From NCBI GenBank assembly GCA_963747535.1, contig CAVVFX010000010.1, forward strand, positions 31,174 to 95,173: a stretch of 64,000 nt of DNA. The letters run 5' to 3'. Positions 9,338-17,471 of this stretch are shown here, piece after piece. The position numbers and the translations under genes were made by a program. The notes beneath the pieces were generated by a model. It searched no databases. It was given only the letters and a program-made list of their open reading frames with translations, and was not told where the DNA came from. This DNA is from CAVVFX01 sp963747535. Its GTDB lineage: Bacteria; Acidobacteriota; Terriglobia; Bryobacterales; Bryobacteraceae. Numbering within the stretch: position 1 is the stretch's first letter; every line of letters begins with the position of its first letter.

Positions 9338-9912
9338 TGAATATGAAAAGCCTGACCCTAATTGCGCTGGCGCTCTCCGTGTCTTACCCACTAAGCGCCG
9401 CCGAATATCACTTACACCTATCTCCCGAGAGCACTCAAGTGAACTGGACCCTGGGGGACGTTCTCCACACAGTCCACGGCACATTTAAACTGAAGCGCGG
9501 CGAAATCTCTTTTGATACCGACAACGGCAAGGCCAGCGGAGAAGTAGTGGTCGATGCGACGAGCGGGGATAGCGGTAGCGGCGCGCGCGACGGACGTATG
9601 AACAAGAACGTGCTCGAATCCTCGAAATTCCCGGAAGTCTCTTTCTGCCCGGATCACGTTGAAGGCAAGATCGCGCTGACTGGTACGTCGAACGTGAAAC
9701 TACATGGCATGTTCAACATTCACGGCGCAGCCCACGAGATAACTGTACCGGTCCAGGTAACGGCGAAAGACGATCAGATCACCGCGAAACTCAAGTTCGC
9801 GGTGCCTTTCGTCGCCTGGGGCATGAAAGACCCCAGTACACTCTTCCTCAAAGTTGAAAAGTCAGTCGACGTCGACATGCAATTGACTGGCAGCTTCTCT
9901 GCCGCTCACTAA
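9337..9912 (+). CDS. YceI-family periplasmic lipid-binding protein
   Basis: A 191-aa lipocalin-like protein with a signal peptide (cleavage near PLSAA). The body matches YceI: SPESTQVNWTLGDVLHTVHG near the start, KASGEVVVDATSG, a mid segment NKNVLESSKFPEVSF and C-terminal paired strands ending VDVDMQLTG. Known YceI proteins enclose a polyisoprenoid or long-chain amphipathic molecule in the barrel. The start codon overlaps the preceding stop (TAATG), so it is co-translated with the polyketide synthase and FAD enzyme. Its position suggests it may carry the cluster's lipid-like product through the periplasm; that is inference. Confidence 0.88.
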   Translation: MNMKSLTLIALALSVSYPLSAAEYHLHLSPESTQVNWTLGDVLHTVHGTFKLKRGEISFDTDNGKASGEVVVDATSGDSGSGARDGRMNKNVLESSKFPEVSFCPDHVEGKIALTGTSNVKLHGMFNIHGAAHEITVPVQVTAKDDQITAKLKFAVPFVAWGMKDPSTLFLKVEKSVDVDMQLTGSFSAAH

Positions 9913-9991
9913 GGTTGTCTTGAATGGGCGATGGATGTACGCCGGGGTGATTAACTAACATCACATTTTGACCGGAACTCCAAAGCACCAC

Positions 9992-11365
9992 TCATGGCAT
10001 CAGGCCCAGGTCGCGCAGTTTCCGGTACAGGTTTCGCTCACTGATCCCAAGCATTCGCGCCGCTATTCCGCGGTGGCCACCGCTAATGTGTAGGGCGCGC
10101 TGAATATGACTCTGCTCTAATTCATCCAACGTGGGGAATTTCTCCGTCCCGTTTGAAGAATGCGATAGGGCGGAATGTTCTGCGGCGATCGAGCCCCGCA
10201 CGCTCTGCGACAGATGTTCCGGCAGGATCTCCTCGCCTTCACACACCACCATCGCGCCCTCGACCGCATGTAAAAGCTCACGCACGTTGCCCGGCCACGT
10301 GTGACGGCGCAGCGTCTTTAACGCCTCCTCGCCGATCCGCTTGGATGATTCGAAGCGCTCGTTCATGAGCGCGACGAAGTGCTTGGCGAGTAACTCGACG
10401 TCCGCCCCCCTCTTGCGCAGCGGAGGAAGTTCCATGCTGATGGTGCTCATCCGATAATAGAGGTCCTCGCGGAACTGTCCTTGGCGGACCATCGCCTGCA
10501 GATCGCGGTTGGTTGCCGCCAGCACTCGCACGTCGACTCGCACTTCGACGGTACCCCCGACGCGACGGAACACCGACGTATCCAAAACGCGCAACAGCTT
10601 GGTCTGGGTGGCTGGACTCACTTCGCCGATCTCGTCGAGAAAGATAGTCCCGCCATTCGCCACTTCAAACAGTCCGGACTTGGCGCGGTCGGCTCCGGTG
10701 AAGGAGCCGCGCTCGTGACCGAACAATTCACTTTGCAGCAGACTCTCCTGCAAGGCCGCGCAGTCCACCACCACAAACGGACGATTCTTCCGCGGACTGC
10801 GCGCATGAATCAGTTTGGCGACGCGTTCCTTCCCTGATCCGGTCTCGCCGAAGATCAGCACCGTGGAATCACTGGGCCCCACGCGCTCCACCAGATGAAG
10901 CAGGCGCCGGAACTCTTCGCTCTCGCCCACGAAGGAGTCGCCGAGATCGGGCGGCGTCAATCCCCGCTCCAGCAGATTGGCGCGATGCCGCAAGGTTCGC
11001 CGCTCGATGGCGCGCTGGATGCGCATCTGCAGTTCGTCCAGCGGACACGGTTTGATCACGTAGTCGAATGCGCCCAGGCGAATGGACTCGATGGCGGTGT
11101 CGATAGTCCCATGGCCGGTCAGCATGATGGTCTCAACCGAGGGATGGCGCTCGCGGACGACTTTCAGGACATCCAGTCCATCCATGCCCGGCAGCCGGAG
11201 ATCCAATAGCATTACCTCCGGTTCAGTCTCCTGGCATTTCACGATGGCCTCCGCGCCCGTGGCCGCAGATGTCACTGTGTGGCCCAGGCGCTTGAGTTCG
11301 CCGGCCATCACATGGCGGAAGGCCGCGTCGTCGTCAACCAATAGGAGAGAAGCGGTCGCTTTCAT
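9992..11365 (-). CDS. Sigma-54-dependent response regulator of the haem-sensor system
   Basis: A 457-aa NtrC-type activator: receiver (1-120; Asp55 in LLDLRLPG, Lys in YVIKPC), AAA+ domain (about 140-375; Walker A GETGSGKE, GSFTGA loop, Walker B GTIFLDEIGE, arginine-finger segment FREDLYYR) and a Fis HTH (HRGIAARMLGISERNLYRKL). It overlaps the sensor kinase stop by 4 bases (ATGA), so the pair is co-translated. The divergently transcribed respiratory operon has a strong -24/-12 promoter at 13411-13425 and inverted repeats about 100 bases upstream of it, making that operon the obvious target. Confidence 0.96.
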   Translation of the reverse strand: MKATASLLLVDDDAAFRHVMAGELKRLGHTVTSAATGAEAIVKCQETEPEVMLLDLRLPGMDGLDVLKVVRERHPSVETIMLTGHGTIDTAIESIRLGAFDYVIKPCPLDELQMRIQRAIERRTLRHRANLLERGLTPPDLGDSFVGESEEFRRLLHLVERVGPSDSTVLIFGETGSGKERVAKLIHARSPRKNRPFVVVDCAALQESLLQSELFGHERGSFTGADRAKSGLFEVANGGTIFLDEIGEVSPATQTKLLRVLDTSVFRRVGGTVEVRVDVRVLAATNRDLQAMVRQGQFREDLYYRMSTISMELPPLRKRGADVELLAKHFVALMNERFESSKRIGEEALKTLRRHTWPGNVRELLHAVEGAMVVCEGEEILPEHLSQSVRGSIAAEHSALSHSSNGTEKFPTLDELEQSHIQRALHISGGHRGIAARMLGISERNLYRKLRDLGLMP

Positions 11366-13242
11366 GAGATCGAGTCTTTCGCTGCGGTATCAGTCAAAAG
11401 AGGAAGAATCACTTCAAATGTCGATCCCTTGCCGGCGACGCTTTCGAGCAAAATCTCTCCTCCCCAACGCCGGACGAAGTTGATGGATAGAAACAGGCCC
11501 AGGCCGGTACCGCCTTGCCGCATGCTGAAAAACGGCTCGAAAATTCGTTTGCGATGCTCCGGTGCGATTCCGCAGCCATCGTCGGTCACGCGGATCCGGA
11601 CAGTGTCGGCGTTGCTTCCGCCGACGGCCATTGCGAGATCGACCTTGCCTCCCGGTTTGCAGGCCTGGATGGCATTCAGCAGCAGGTTGATGATGGTGTG
11701 CTGAAGCTCCGCTTCGTCCGCTCTGACATGGATCCCGGGAATGGTCTGAACGTTGATCCTCACGGAGTGTACGCGTGCGGTCGGTTCCACCAGCCTGGCC
11801 ACTACCGTGACCACGGACTGCACGTCCACGATATCGCCCTGAGCGCGCTGGCCGCGCGCCATACGCAGAAAGTGCTGAGTGATGCCGCGACAACGCAGGA
11901 CCTGCTCGCGGGCGATAGAGGCACTTTCGCGGATATGTTCCTGGTCCGGCCCTCCGGCGCCCGTGGCGGCGAACTCTCGCATAATTCCCTCGACGCACAT
12001 GAGTACGGTTGCAAGAGGCGTATTCAGCTCGTGCGAAAAACCGGACGCCAGTGTTCCGATGGATGCCAGACGGTGAGACTCAGCAAGGTGCGCTTCGGCG
12101 GCGCGCCTCTCCGAGATGTCGCGCCACACTTCCACTACTTGAGCCAGCTGGCCTGAACCGTTGCGCACGGGTGAGGCATGAACTTCTTCCCATCGAACAC
12201 CCCCGTCAGCGGTCGCACGTTCGCAGATTCGCACCTGCCGGATACCGGAGTTCAAACAGGCGACGGTCGGACAATCTGAAACATTACACCCACCAGGGTT
12301 CAGGTTGCGGCAGGAGCAGCCGAGCACTTCCTCACGGGAATGTTCGGCGCGGCGCAGGAAGGCATCGTTGGCGGCGATGACATTGCGCTGCGGATCGAGA
12401 ACCACAATCCCGTCGTCGATGCTATTGATAACCGTCTCCAGCCGTTCGCGCTGGGTACGGACCTCGCCCACCAGGCCAGTCACCGAATCGGCCATGGTGT
12501 TGAACTCGCGCGCCAGCCAGGAGAGTGTGTCGGAGCCTTCCGTGGGCACTCTCTGGCCCAGGTCGCCGGCCGCGATCTGCCGTGCCGCGGTCTCGAAACG
12601 CTGCAATCGCTTCAGCACCGCGAGGCGGATCACGATCGCGATCGCGCCGACCAGCAGCATGGTAATTCCGCTGGTCCCCGCTACCAGCCAGCCCAGATCG
12701 CGCGTCATCTCCGCGCGCAATTCTTCGGCCTGGTAGTCCAGGATCAGGATGCCGTTGATCTTATGGCTCGCGTCGTGACAGCCGTGGCATGCTTCCCGGT
12801 TCCGAATCGGGATCACAGTGCGCAGGACGGCGCCGCCACGGGTCTCGATCACACGGCTCGCTCCTCGCTGTTCGGGTGGATAGCGATGACATGCCTGGCA
12901 GGTAGGTGAGCTGAGGTTGAAGTCGCTGTCGGCGTCCCTTTTGCCCTGGGGATATTGTTCCTTTCCGTAGCGGTCCAGAACCACTAGCCGTCCCACCCGC
13001 TCCTGTTTGCGGAAGCTGTCGATCATGGCGGCGATCAGCGTGCGGTCGTTCTCGATCATCTGGTGTTCGAGCGCCACGCGAATCAGGTTGCCTTCAGCCA
13101 GTGCGTTGGTCTGCGCAGTTGCGAGCAGTGAGCGCATATGGTGCTTGGAATAGAGGTACGCACTTCCCGCCGATGCCACTACAACAGCCGCGGTGACACC
13201 TACGGCGAGACCGACCGTCATGCTTGCGAAGCGTAGCTTCAT
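11362..13242 (-). CDS. Membrane sensor histidine kinase with two periplasmic CxxCH haem motifs
   Basis: The 626-aa protein starts at ATG 13242 (MKLRFASM), giving TM1 (about 9-31) directly; an upstream extension lacks support. The periplasmic domain (32-183) contains CQACH (115-119) and CHGCH (152-156), so covalent haem binding and redox or ligand sensing are likely. TM2 (184-209) leads to HAMP (about 207-260), a PAS domain (about 280-395, Cys-rich segment CNVSDCPTVAC), HisKA (GFSHELNTPLATV, phosphoacceptor His) and HATPase_c (NLLLNAIQAC, DDGCGIAPEH, GTGLGLFLS). It overlaps its sigma-54 regulator by four bases. The divergent neighbour operon encodes cytochromes, so sensing the redox state of the periplasmic cytochrome pool is the simplest reading. 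Confidence 0.93.
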   Translation of the reverse strand: MKLRFASMTVGLAVGVTAAVVVASAGSAYLYSKHHMRSLLATAQTNALAEGNLIRVALEHQMIENDRTLIAAMIDSFRKQERVGRLVVLDRYGKEQYPQGKRDADSDFNLSSPTCQACHRYPPEQRGASRVIETRGGAVLRTVIPIRNREACHGCHDASHKINGILILDYQAEELRAEMTRDLGWLVAGTSGITMLLVGAIAIVIRLAVLKRLQRFETAARQIAAGDLGQRVPTEGSDTLSWLAREFNTMADSVTGLVGEVRTQRERLETVINSIDDGIVVLDPQRNVIAANDAFLRRAEHSREEVLGCSCRNLNPGGCNVSDCPTVACLNSGIRQVRICERATADGGVRWEEVHASPVRNGSGQLAQVVEVWRDISERRAAEAHLAESHRLASIGTLASGFSHELNTPLATVLMCVEGIMREFAATGAGGPDQEHIRESASIAREQVLRCRGITQHFLRMARGQRAQGDIVDVQSVVTVVARLVEPTARVHSVRINVQTIPGIHVRADEAELQHTIINLLLNAIQACKPGGKVDLAMAVGGSNADTVRIRVTDDGCGIAPEHRKRIFEPFFSMRQGGTGLGLFLSINFVRRWGGEILLESVAGKGSTFEVILPLLTDTAAKDSIS

Positions 13243-13310
13243 TTCTTCTGTCCGTCGCTGATTGCTCTGCGAACATAACCATTTCACAATCCGTCACGGC
13301 TGTCAATGAC

Positions 13311-13323
13311 TGACGAAACGTCA
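13311..13323. promoter_or_regulatory. Candidate activator site (perfect inverted repeat)
   Basis: TGACG-AAA-CGTCA is a perfect 5-bp inverted repeat centred about 95-100 bases upstream of the -24 element, the usual position for a sigma-54 activator. It probably binds the NtrC-type regulator encoded at 9992-11365; it could also serve the divergent sensor gene. Confidence 0.6.
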
Positions 13324-13331
13324 TGTGCCGG

Positions 13332-13348
13332 CCTGACATTTTGGCAGG
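13332..13348. promoter_or_regulatory. Second candidate activator site (imperfect inverted repeat)
   Basis: CCTGACA-TTT-TGGCAGG pairs six of seven bases per arm. It lies one to two helical turns from the TGACG repeat, as expected for tandem dimer sites cooperating at a sigma-54 promoter. The two repeats are not identical, so they may bind different proteins. Confidence 0.4.
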
Positions 13349-13410
13349 TCGTAGTCGGGGGGCGCAGAGCTGGATCACGCTTTATAAGGCTTTTTCGCTC
13401 CTTTCGTAGT

Positions 13411-13425
13411 TGGCACGCCACTTGC
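13411..13425 (+). promoter_or_regulatory. Sigma-54 (-24/-12) promoter of the respiratory operon
   Basis: TGGCAC (13411-13416), five bases, then TTGC (13422-13425) matches the sigma-54 consensus exactly, with GG and GC twelve bases apart. The first gene starts 32 bases after the element. A sigma-54 activator with its sensor is transcribed away from this site. Confidence 0.93.
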
Positions 13426-13456
13426 CTTTGTGGCGCAGCGTAAAGGAGAGCAGTTT

Positions 13457-13780
13457 ATGGAAATGTTACTCATGGGAATCTGCATCAGCGTTTTTGGAAT
13501 GGCTATCGCGTGCGCCGCGTTTGGCGCGGCGGTGCGGCCGGCACGAACAGCTCGGGAAGTTCAACCCGAACAGGTGAAGGCGACCGCGCTCGCGCCCACA
13601 CACTTTTTCATCAACGACTCCAGCGTACCCACAATGGCGCAGCCGCGCGTGCCTCTCGAGGCGCTCCTGCTGCAGATCGAAAGCCATGTGCGTCTGGAGC
13701 AGGCTGCGGCGGAGTCGTTCCTCTCCGCCCCAACGTCGGCCCTGCTGCACGGCCGGACGATCTCCCCATTCGTGAATTGA
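13457..13780 (+). CDS. Small membrane-anchored protein, first gene of the respiratory operon
   Basis: A 107-aa protein of unknown family. The ATG at 13457 is preceded by AAAGGAGAG; the frame extends upstream only across the promoter. Residues 1-23 form one hydrophobic segment (MEMLLMGICISVFGMAIACA), followed by a polar tail rich in Ala, Pro and Arg with a short amphipathic stretch (PLEALLLQIESHVRLEQAA). No Cys pair or haem motif is present. As the promoter-proximal gene it is probably a structural or assembly component of the downstream redox complex. Recognition is by context only. Confidence 0.7.
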   Translation: MEMLLMGICISVFGMAIACAAFGAAVRPARTAREVQPEQVKATALAPTHFFINDSSVPTMAQPRVPLEALLLQIESHVRLEQAAAESFLSAPTSALLHGRTISPFVN

Positions 13781-13793
13781 AAGGCAAGCTGCT

Positions 13794-14264
13794 ATGACCG
13801 ACGGATCCCTCGACCTTTTGAAAGGACTCACGCAGGAAGCCGTGAACGAGACGCTGGCTCTTGGCTCCCGGATCTTCCTCGACGGTGGCGATGAATTGTT
13901 CCGCCTGGGCGCTGAGGCTGATTGCCTTTACCTGGTATCGCGAGGGCGGATCAATCTGACCCTACCCATGCAGGTACGCGGCCAGGACCAGGACGTGCTG
14001 GTCGAAGAGCGGACGCCCGGGCAAACCGTAGGCTGGTCGGCGCTGATTCCTCCTTACCGGTTTACGTTACGCGCCACCGCGCCGCTTGCGACGGAAGTGA
14101 TCTCCCTCCCGCGCGCTACGCTCTGTGATCACTTCCTGCGGCACCCGGAAATTGGTTACATGGTGACGCTCAACCTGGCGGCCGTGATCGGGCAGAGGCT
14201 GCAAATTTTCCAGGCCATGTGGCTGCGCGAAATGGAGCGCATGGTGGAGTTGCGTTGTGCGTGA
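13794..14264 (+). CDS. Stand-alone cyclic-nucleotide-binding-domain protein
   Basis: A 156-aa protein with a CRP/FNR N-terminal fold: beta-roll segments LYLVSRGRINLTLPM and TPGQTVGWSALIPP (phosphate-binding-cassette region), then a long C-terminal helix (GQRLQIFQAMWLREMERMVEL). There is no DNA-binding HTH, so it is not a transcription factor by itself. In known PBC motifs a Glu and Arg contact cAMP; here the equivalent GWSALIP/YRF residues are degenerate, so nucleotide binding is doubtful. It sits between the small membrane protein and the tetrahaem cytochrome, whose GTG start overlaps its end by 8 bases. A regulatory or scaffolding role on the redox complex is inference. Confidence 0.8.
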   Translation: MTDGSLDLLKGLTQEAVNETLALGSRIFLDGGDELFRLGAEADCLYLVSRGRINLTLPMQVRGQDQDVLVEERTPGQTVGWSALIPPYRFTLRATAPLATEVISLPRATLCDHFLRHPEIGYMVTLNLAAVIGQRLQIFQAMWLREMERMVELRCA

Positions 14265-14811
14265 CAGCAGCAGGCCGAAGGTATGGTTCTTGGCCTGCGC
14301 GGCTCAGGTTGGCGTTACGATTTGGTTGTTAGCCGGACACGCGGGGGCGGCGTCGCCGGCGAATGCCACGCTTCCACAAAAGGTGGAAGAACGCCTGGAA
14401 GTGCCCCCTCCCCCCTTTTCGGATGGAATCTTCCCGTGCATGAATTGCCACGCCAACCAGAAGCCGAATCGCACCCGTCGCACGCTCACCGACATGCATA
14501 CGGATATCGAGCTGAAACACGCCCAGCCGCAGCTCTGGTGCCTCGATTGCCATGATGCCAACAACCGCGACACGCTGCATCTGGCTAGCGGTGAGCCGGT
14601 TCCGTTTGAAGAATCCTATCGCTTGTGTGGACAGTGTCACGGGGAAAAGCTTCGCGACTGGAAGGCCGGAGTGCACGGGCGGCGCACCGGGAATTGGAAC
14701 GGCTCGAAAAGCTACCTGCTATGCGTACACTGCCATAGTCCACACCAGCCCCGGTTCAAAGCCTTGACGCCCAAGCCCGCGCCGGTGCATCCCAGTCGTG
14801 ACTTGAAATAG
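14257..14811 (+). CDS. Tetrahaem c-type cytochrome
   Basis: A 184-aa exported protein with a signal segment (about 8-32) and four CxxCH motifs: CMNCH (61-65), CLDCH (95-99), CGQCH (124-128) and CVHCH (156-160). Additional His residues at HTD, KHAQ, GVHG and SPHQ can supply distal ligands, so bis-His haems are likely. Small tetrahaem cytochromes of this kind accompany Fe-S and NrfD subunits in Nrf-, Qrc-, Cbc- and Act-type quinone complexes. Translation from GTG 14257 overlaps the cNMP-domain gene. It would pass electrons between the membrane complex and periplasmic carriers. Confidence 0.93.
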   Translation: MRDSSRPKVWFLACAAQVGVTIWLLAGHAGAASPANATLPQKVEERLEVPPPPFSDGIFPCMNCHANQKPNRTRRTLTDMHTDIELKHAQPQLWCLDCHDANNRDTLHLASGEPVPFEESYRLCGQCHGEKLRDWKAGVHGRRTGNWNGSKSYLLCVHCHSPHQPRFKALTPKPAPVHPSRDLK

Positions 14812-14821
14812 GACATAAAAA

Positions 14822-15700
14822 ATGGAAACGGACGACACCACTCCACAATCGACGCGCCGCATGTTCAACGTGGGCGCTGCCGCGTCCGCGGTCACCTGGC
14901 TGATGACCGCGTGCGGCCCAAAGCGTCTCTACGAGGTTCCACAAGCTCAGTTACGAAGACGGGTGGAAGAGATGGAGCACCGATATCAGGAAAGCCTGGG
15001 CGTCGACGTCAAGGTGTCCGATACGCAGCCCACACCCGGCGTCCAGTTCGCCTACGCGCTCGACATTTCCCGCTGCATCGGCTGCCGGCGTTGCGTGTAT
15101 GCCTGCGTCGAAGAGAACAATCAATCCCGCGATCCCCAGATCCACTGGATTAAAGTGCTTTCCATGGAAAAGGAAAAGGGCGTCGATTTCGCGCACGCCG
15201 ATCCTTACTATCAACCAGCCACGGTCCCGGAAGAAGGGCACTTCTACGTCCCGGTAGCCTGCCAGCAATGCGAGAATCCTCCCTGCACCAAGGTTTGTCC
15301 GACGGGCGCCACGTGGAAAGAAAAGGACGGCATCGTAGTGATCGACTACGACTGGTGTATCGGGTGCCGTTATTGCATGGCCGCGTGTCCTTATGGCGCG
15401 CGCCATTTTAACTGGACGACGCCCTCGATACCTACCAAGGAAATCAATCCCAATACTCATTATCTGGGCAACCGGCCTCGTCCTAAAGGCGTGGTCGAAA
15501 AATGCACCTTCTGCATTCAGCGCACGCGTACCGGACGTTATCCGGCCTGTGTCGAGGTCTGCCCGGTAGGAGCCAGGAAATTCGGCAATCTGCTGGATAA
15601 GAACAGCGAGATCCGCTACATCATCGAGCACAAACGCGTCCTCGTCCTGAAAGAGGAACTGAACACATTACCGAAGTTTTTTTACTTCTATGCCACATGA
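14822..15700 (+). CDS. Four-cluster ferredoxin-like subunit (HybA/NrfC/DsrO type)
   Basis: A 292-aa Fe-S protein. The N-terminus has a Tat-like STRRMFNVG and a lipobox-like LMTAC, so it may be exported by Tat and lipid-anchored. Sixteen cluster cysteines occur in four groups: CIGCRRCVYAC, CQQCENPPCTKVC, CIGCRYCMAAC and CTFC...CVEVC, the pattern for four [4Fe-4S] clusters. It would form an electron wire between the tetrahaem cytochrome and the quinone site of the NrfD subunit. Its stop overlaps the NrfD start by 11 bases, confirming a complex. No molybdopterin catalytic subunit is encoded nearby. Confidence 0.94.
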   Translation: METDDTTPQSTRRMFNVGAAASAVTWLMTACGPKRLYEVPQAQLRRRVEEMEHRYQESLGVDVKVSDTQPTPGVQFAYALDISRCIGCRRCVYACVEENNQSRDPQIHWIKVLSMEKEKGVDFAHADPYYQPATVPEEGHFYVPVACQQCENPPCTKVCPTGATWKEKDGIVVIDYDWCIGCRYCMAACPYGARHFNWTTPSIPTKEINPNTHYLGNRPRPKGVVEKCTFCIQRTRTGRYPACVEVCPVGARKFGNLLDKNSEIRYIIEHKRVLVLKEELNTLPKFFYFYAT

Positions 15701-16970
15701 AATTCTAGAGAACCCTGTTCAGAGTCCGGCCGAGACTCTCCGACTCATCTCCGGCTTCGCCCGTGGGAGTTTAAAGCTGGTTCGCCAGGGAAACCAGGCC
15801 TATCGAATATGGCTCGGGTTTCTGGCGCTACTGATTGTGTCGGGGCTGGTGGCCTACAGCCAGCAGGTGCGGTACGGGCTGGGCCTGACAGCGATGCGGG
15901 ACCAGGTCAGTTGGGGATTCTATATCGGGAACTTCACCTTCCTGGTGGGTGTGGCTGCAGCGGCGGTGGTGCTAGTCATCCCCGCGTACATCTACGACTG
16001 GAAGCCCATACGGGAGATCGTCATATACGGCGAACTGCTGGCGATCAGTGCGATCACCATGTGCCTGTTGTTCGTCTCGGTCGATATCGGCCGCCCGGAC
16101 AGGTTCTGGCACCTCATTCCGCCGTTCGGGCATCTCAACTTTCCGAGCTCGATTCTCGCGTGGGATGTCGTCGTGTTGAACCTCTATTTTCTGGTCAATT
16201 TCGTGGTGGCTTCGCATATTCTTTATCGGGCCTTCCATGGCCGGCATTACAACAAAAGCCTGGTGGTTCCACTGGTCCTGCTGTCCATTCCGATGGCCGT
16301 CGGGATTCACACCGTGACGGCGTTCTTATACAACGGACTGGCTGCCCGGCCTTATTGGAATTCATCGATTCTTGCGCCTCAGTTCCTGGCTTCGGCGTTC
16401 TGCTCAGGTCCAGCAATCCTGCTGGTGGTCGTGCAGGTGCTGCGGAAATTCACCAGTTTTGAAATCAAGGACGAGGCCATCCACAAGATTGCGGAACTGA
16501 TGGCGTATGCCATGTTCCTCAACCTGTTTCTCCATGGCGCGGAGGCGTTCAAGGAATTCTACTCCGACACCGAGCATCTTCTCTATACGCGCTACTGGTA
16601 TCTAGGATTGAACGGTCATCACACGCTGGTTCCGTACGCGTGGACCGCGGTTTCTCTGAACGTTCTGGCTTTCACTCTTTTTATCGTGCCGTCCTGGCGG
16701 CGGAAGTGGCTGCTGTTGAACATTGGGTGCCTGGCGACTTATGCCGGCGTGTACATCGAAAAAGGGATGGGGCTCATCATTCCGGGTCTGACGCCCGACA
16801 CGTTAGGAGAGATTTATGAATACTATCCTACGGTCACCGAACTGCGCGTTGCCGCGGGCATTTTCGCGTTCGGATTTCTGCTGTTTACTTTGATGCTCAA
16901 GGTGGCTGTGCCGATTTCGCTCGGAGAGTTCATGGGGAAGAAAGATGCGCCGGCCCTGGCCGGTGACTGA
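15690..16970 (+). CDS. NrfD/PsrC-family quinone-interacting membrane subunit
   Basis: A 426-aa integral membrane protein with ten predictable TM helices (first about IWLGFLALLIVSGLVA, last about VAAGIFAFGFLLFTLMLKV). Length and topology fit the ten-helix DsrP/HybB/ActC branch of NrfD proteins, which bind menaquinol or quinone at the outer membrane face. It follows the Fe-S protein with an 11-base overlap. Together with the tetrahaem cytochrome this resembles three-subunit Cbc4-type (cytochrome + FeS + NrfD) quinone:cytochrome oxidoreductases of Geobacter; the direction of electron flow cannot be read from the sequence. Confidence 0.94.
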   Translation: MPHEILENPVQSPAETLRLISGFARGSLKLVRQGNQAYRIWLGFLALLIVSGLVAYSQQVRYGLGLTAMRDQVSWGFYIGNFTFLVGVAAAAVVLVIPAYIYDWKPIREIVIYGELLAISAITMCLLFVSVDIGRPDRFWHLIPPFGHLNFPSSILAWDVVVLNLYFLVNFVVASHILYRAFHGRHYNKSLVVPLVLLSIPMAVGIHTVTAFLYNGLAARPYWNSSILAPQFLASAFCSGPAILLVVVQVLRKFTSFEIKDEAIHKIAELMAYAMFLNLFLHGAEAFKEFYSDTEHLLYTRYWYLGLNGHHTLVPYAWTAVSLNVLAFTLFIVPSWRRKWLLLNIGCLATYAGVYIEKGMGLIIPGLTPDTLGEIYEYYPTVTELRVAAGIFAFGFLLFTLMLKVAVPISLGEFMGKKDAPALAGD

Positions 16971-16986
16971 CGAAAGGGATGCCGAT

Positions 16987-17139
16987 ATGCGACACATAGC
17001 GGATCAAAGTTTGATGCCGGAGCAGGAACGGGTGCGAAGCGTGATCGATCGATACGCGCGCATCGCCGCGCTGGTGACGTGCGGTGTTCTCGCCCTAGGT
17101 GCGCTGTATTTGTGCGCGATTTATCTGGTAAGCAGGTAG
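16987..17139 (+). CDS. 50-aa single-TM protein
   Basis: ATG 16987 follows GAAAGGGATGCC and encodes MRHIADQSLMPEQ, a charged N-terminus and one TM helix (about 27-48, ALVTCGVLALGALYLCAIYL). It lies 16 bases after the NrfD gene and 47 before the cytochrome c gene. It may be a small accessory subunit of the redox complex. The start could alternatively be GTG/ATG upstream in the NrfD end, but the RBS favours 16987. Confidence 0.6.
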   Translation: MRHIADQSLMPEQERVRSVIDRYARIAALVTCGVLALGALYLCAIYLVSR

Positions 17140-17186
17140 ATAACGAGCTGTTTCGCATGCTCGAAACACGAAAGGACGTATTTGAA

Positions 17187-17471
17187 ATGAAACATATCGC
17201 AATGATTCTGGTTCTTACCTCTATTCCTTCCGCCGCCGTTCTCGCGGCTGACGCCGCAACCGGGAAGACCGTTTTTGACGCCAAGTGCAAGATGTGCCAC
17301 GGGGCGGCCGGCGCCGGGGGTGTGATGGACAAAACGCCGATTGCAGGAACGGATGCAGCCACGGTGAAGGCCACCGTGAGCAACGGCAAAGGCAAAATGA
17401 AGCCCCAAACTGCGGTTACCGGGGACAGTCTCGATAACGTCGCAGCCTATGTGGCTTCGCTCAAGAAGTAG
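17187..17471 (+). CDS. Monohaem class I cytochrome c
   Basis: A 94-aa periplasmic cytochrome. The signal peptide (1-21, cleavage near VLAAD) precedes CKMCH (34-38); the likely Met axial ligand is Met71 in GKGKMKP and the C-terminal helix is DNVAAYVASL. It has the size and spacing of small cytochrome c6/c553-type carriers. As the last gene of the operon it is a natural electron acceptor or donor for the NrfD complex. ATG 17187 is chosen because the upstream frame has no signal sequence and overlaps the 50-aa gene. Confidence 0.93.
   Translation: MKHIAMILVLTSIPSAAVLAADAATGKTVFDAKCKMCHGAAGAGGVMDKTPIAGTDAATVKATVSNGKGKMKPQTAVTGDSLDNVAAYVASLKK

Noticed and set aside
14756..14944. Short frames around the cytochrome and Fe-S genes on the minus strand
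   Set aside because: They are complements of well-supported redox subunits.
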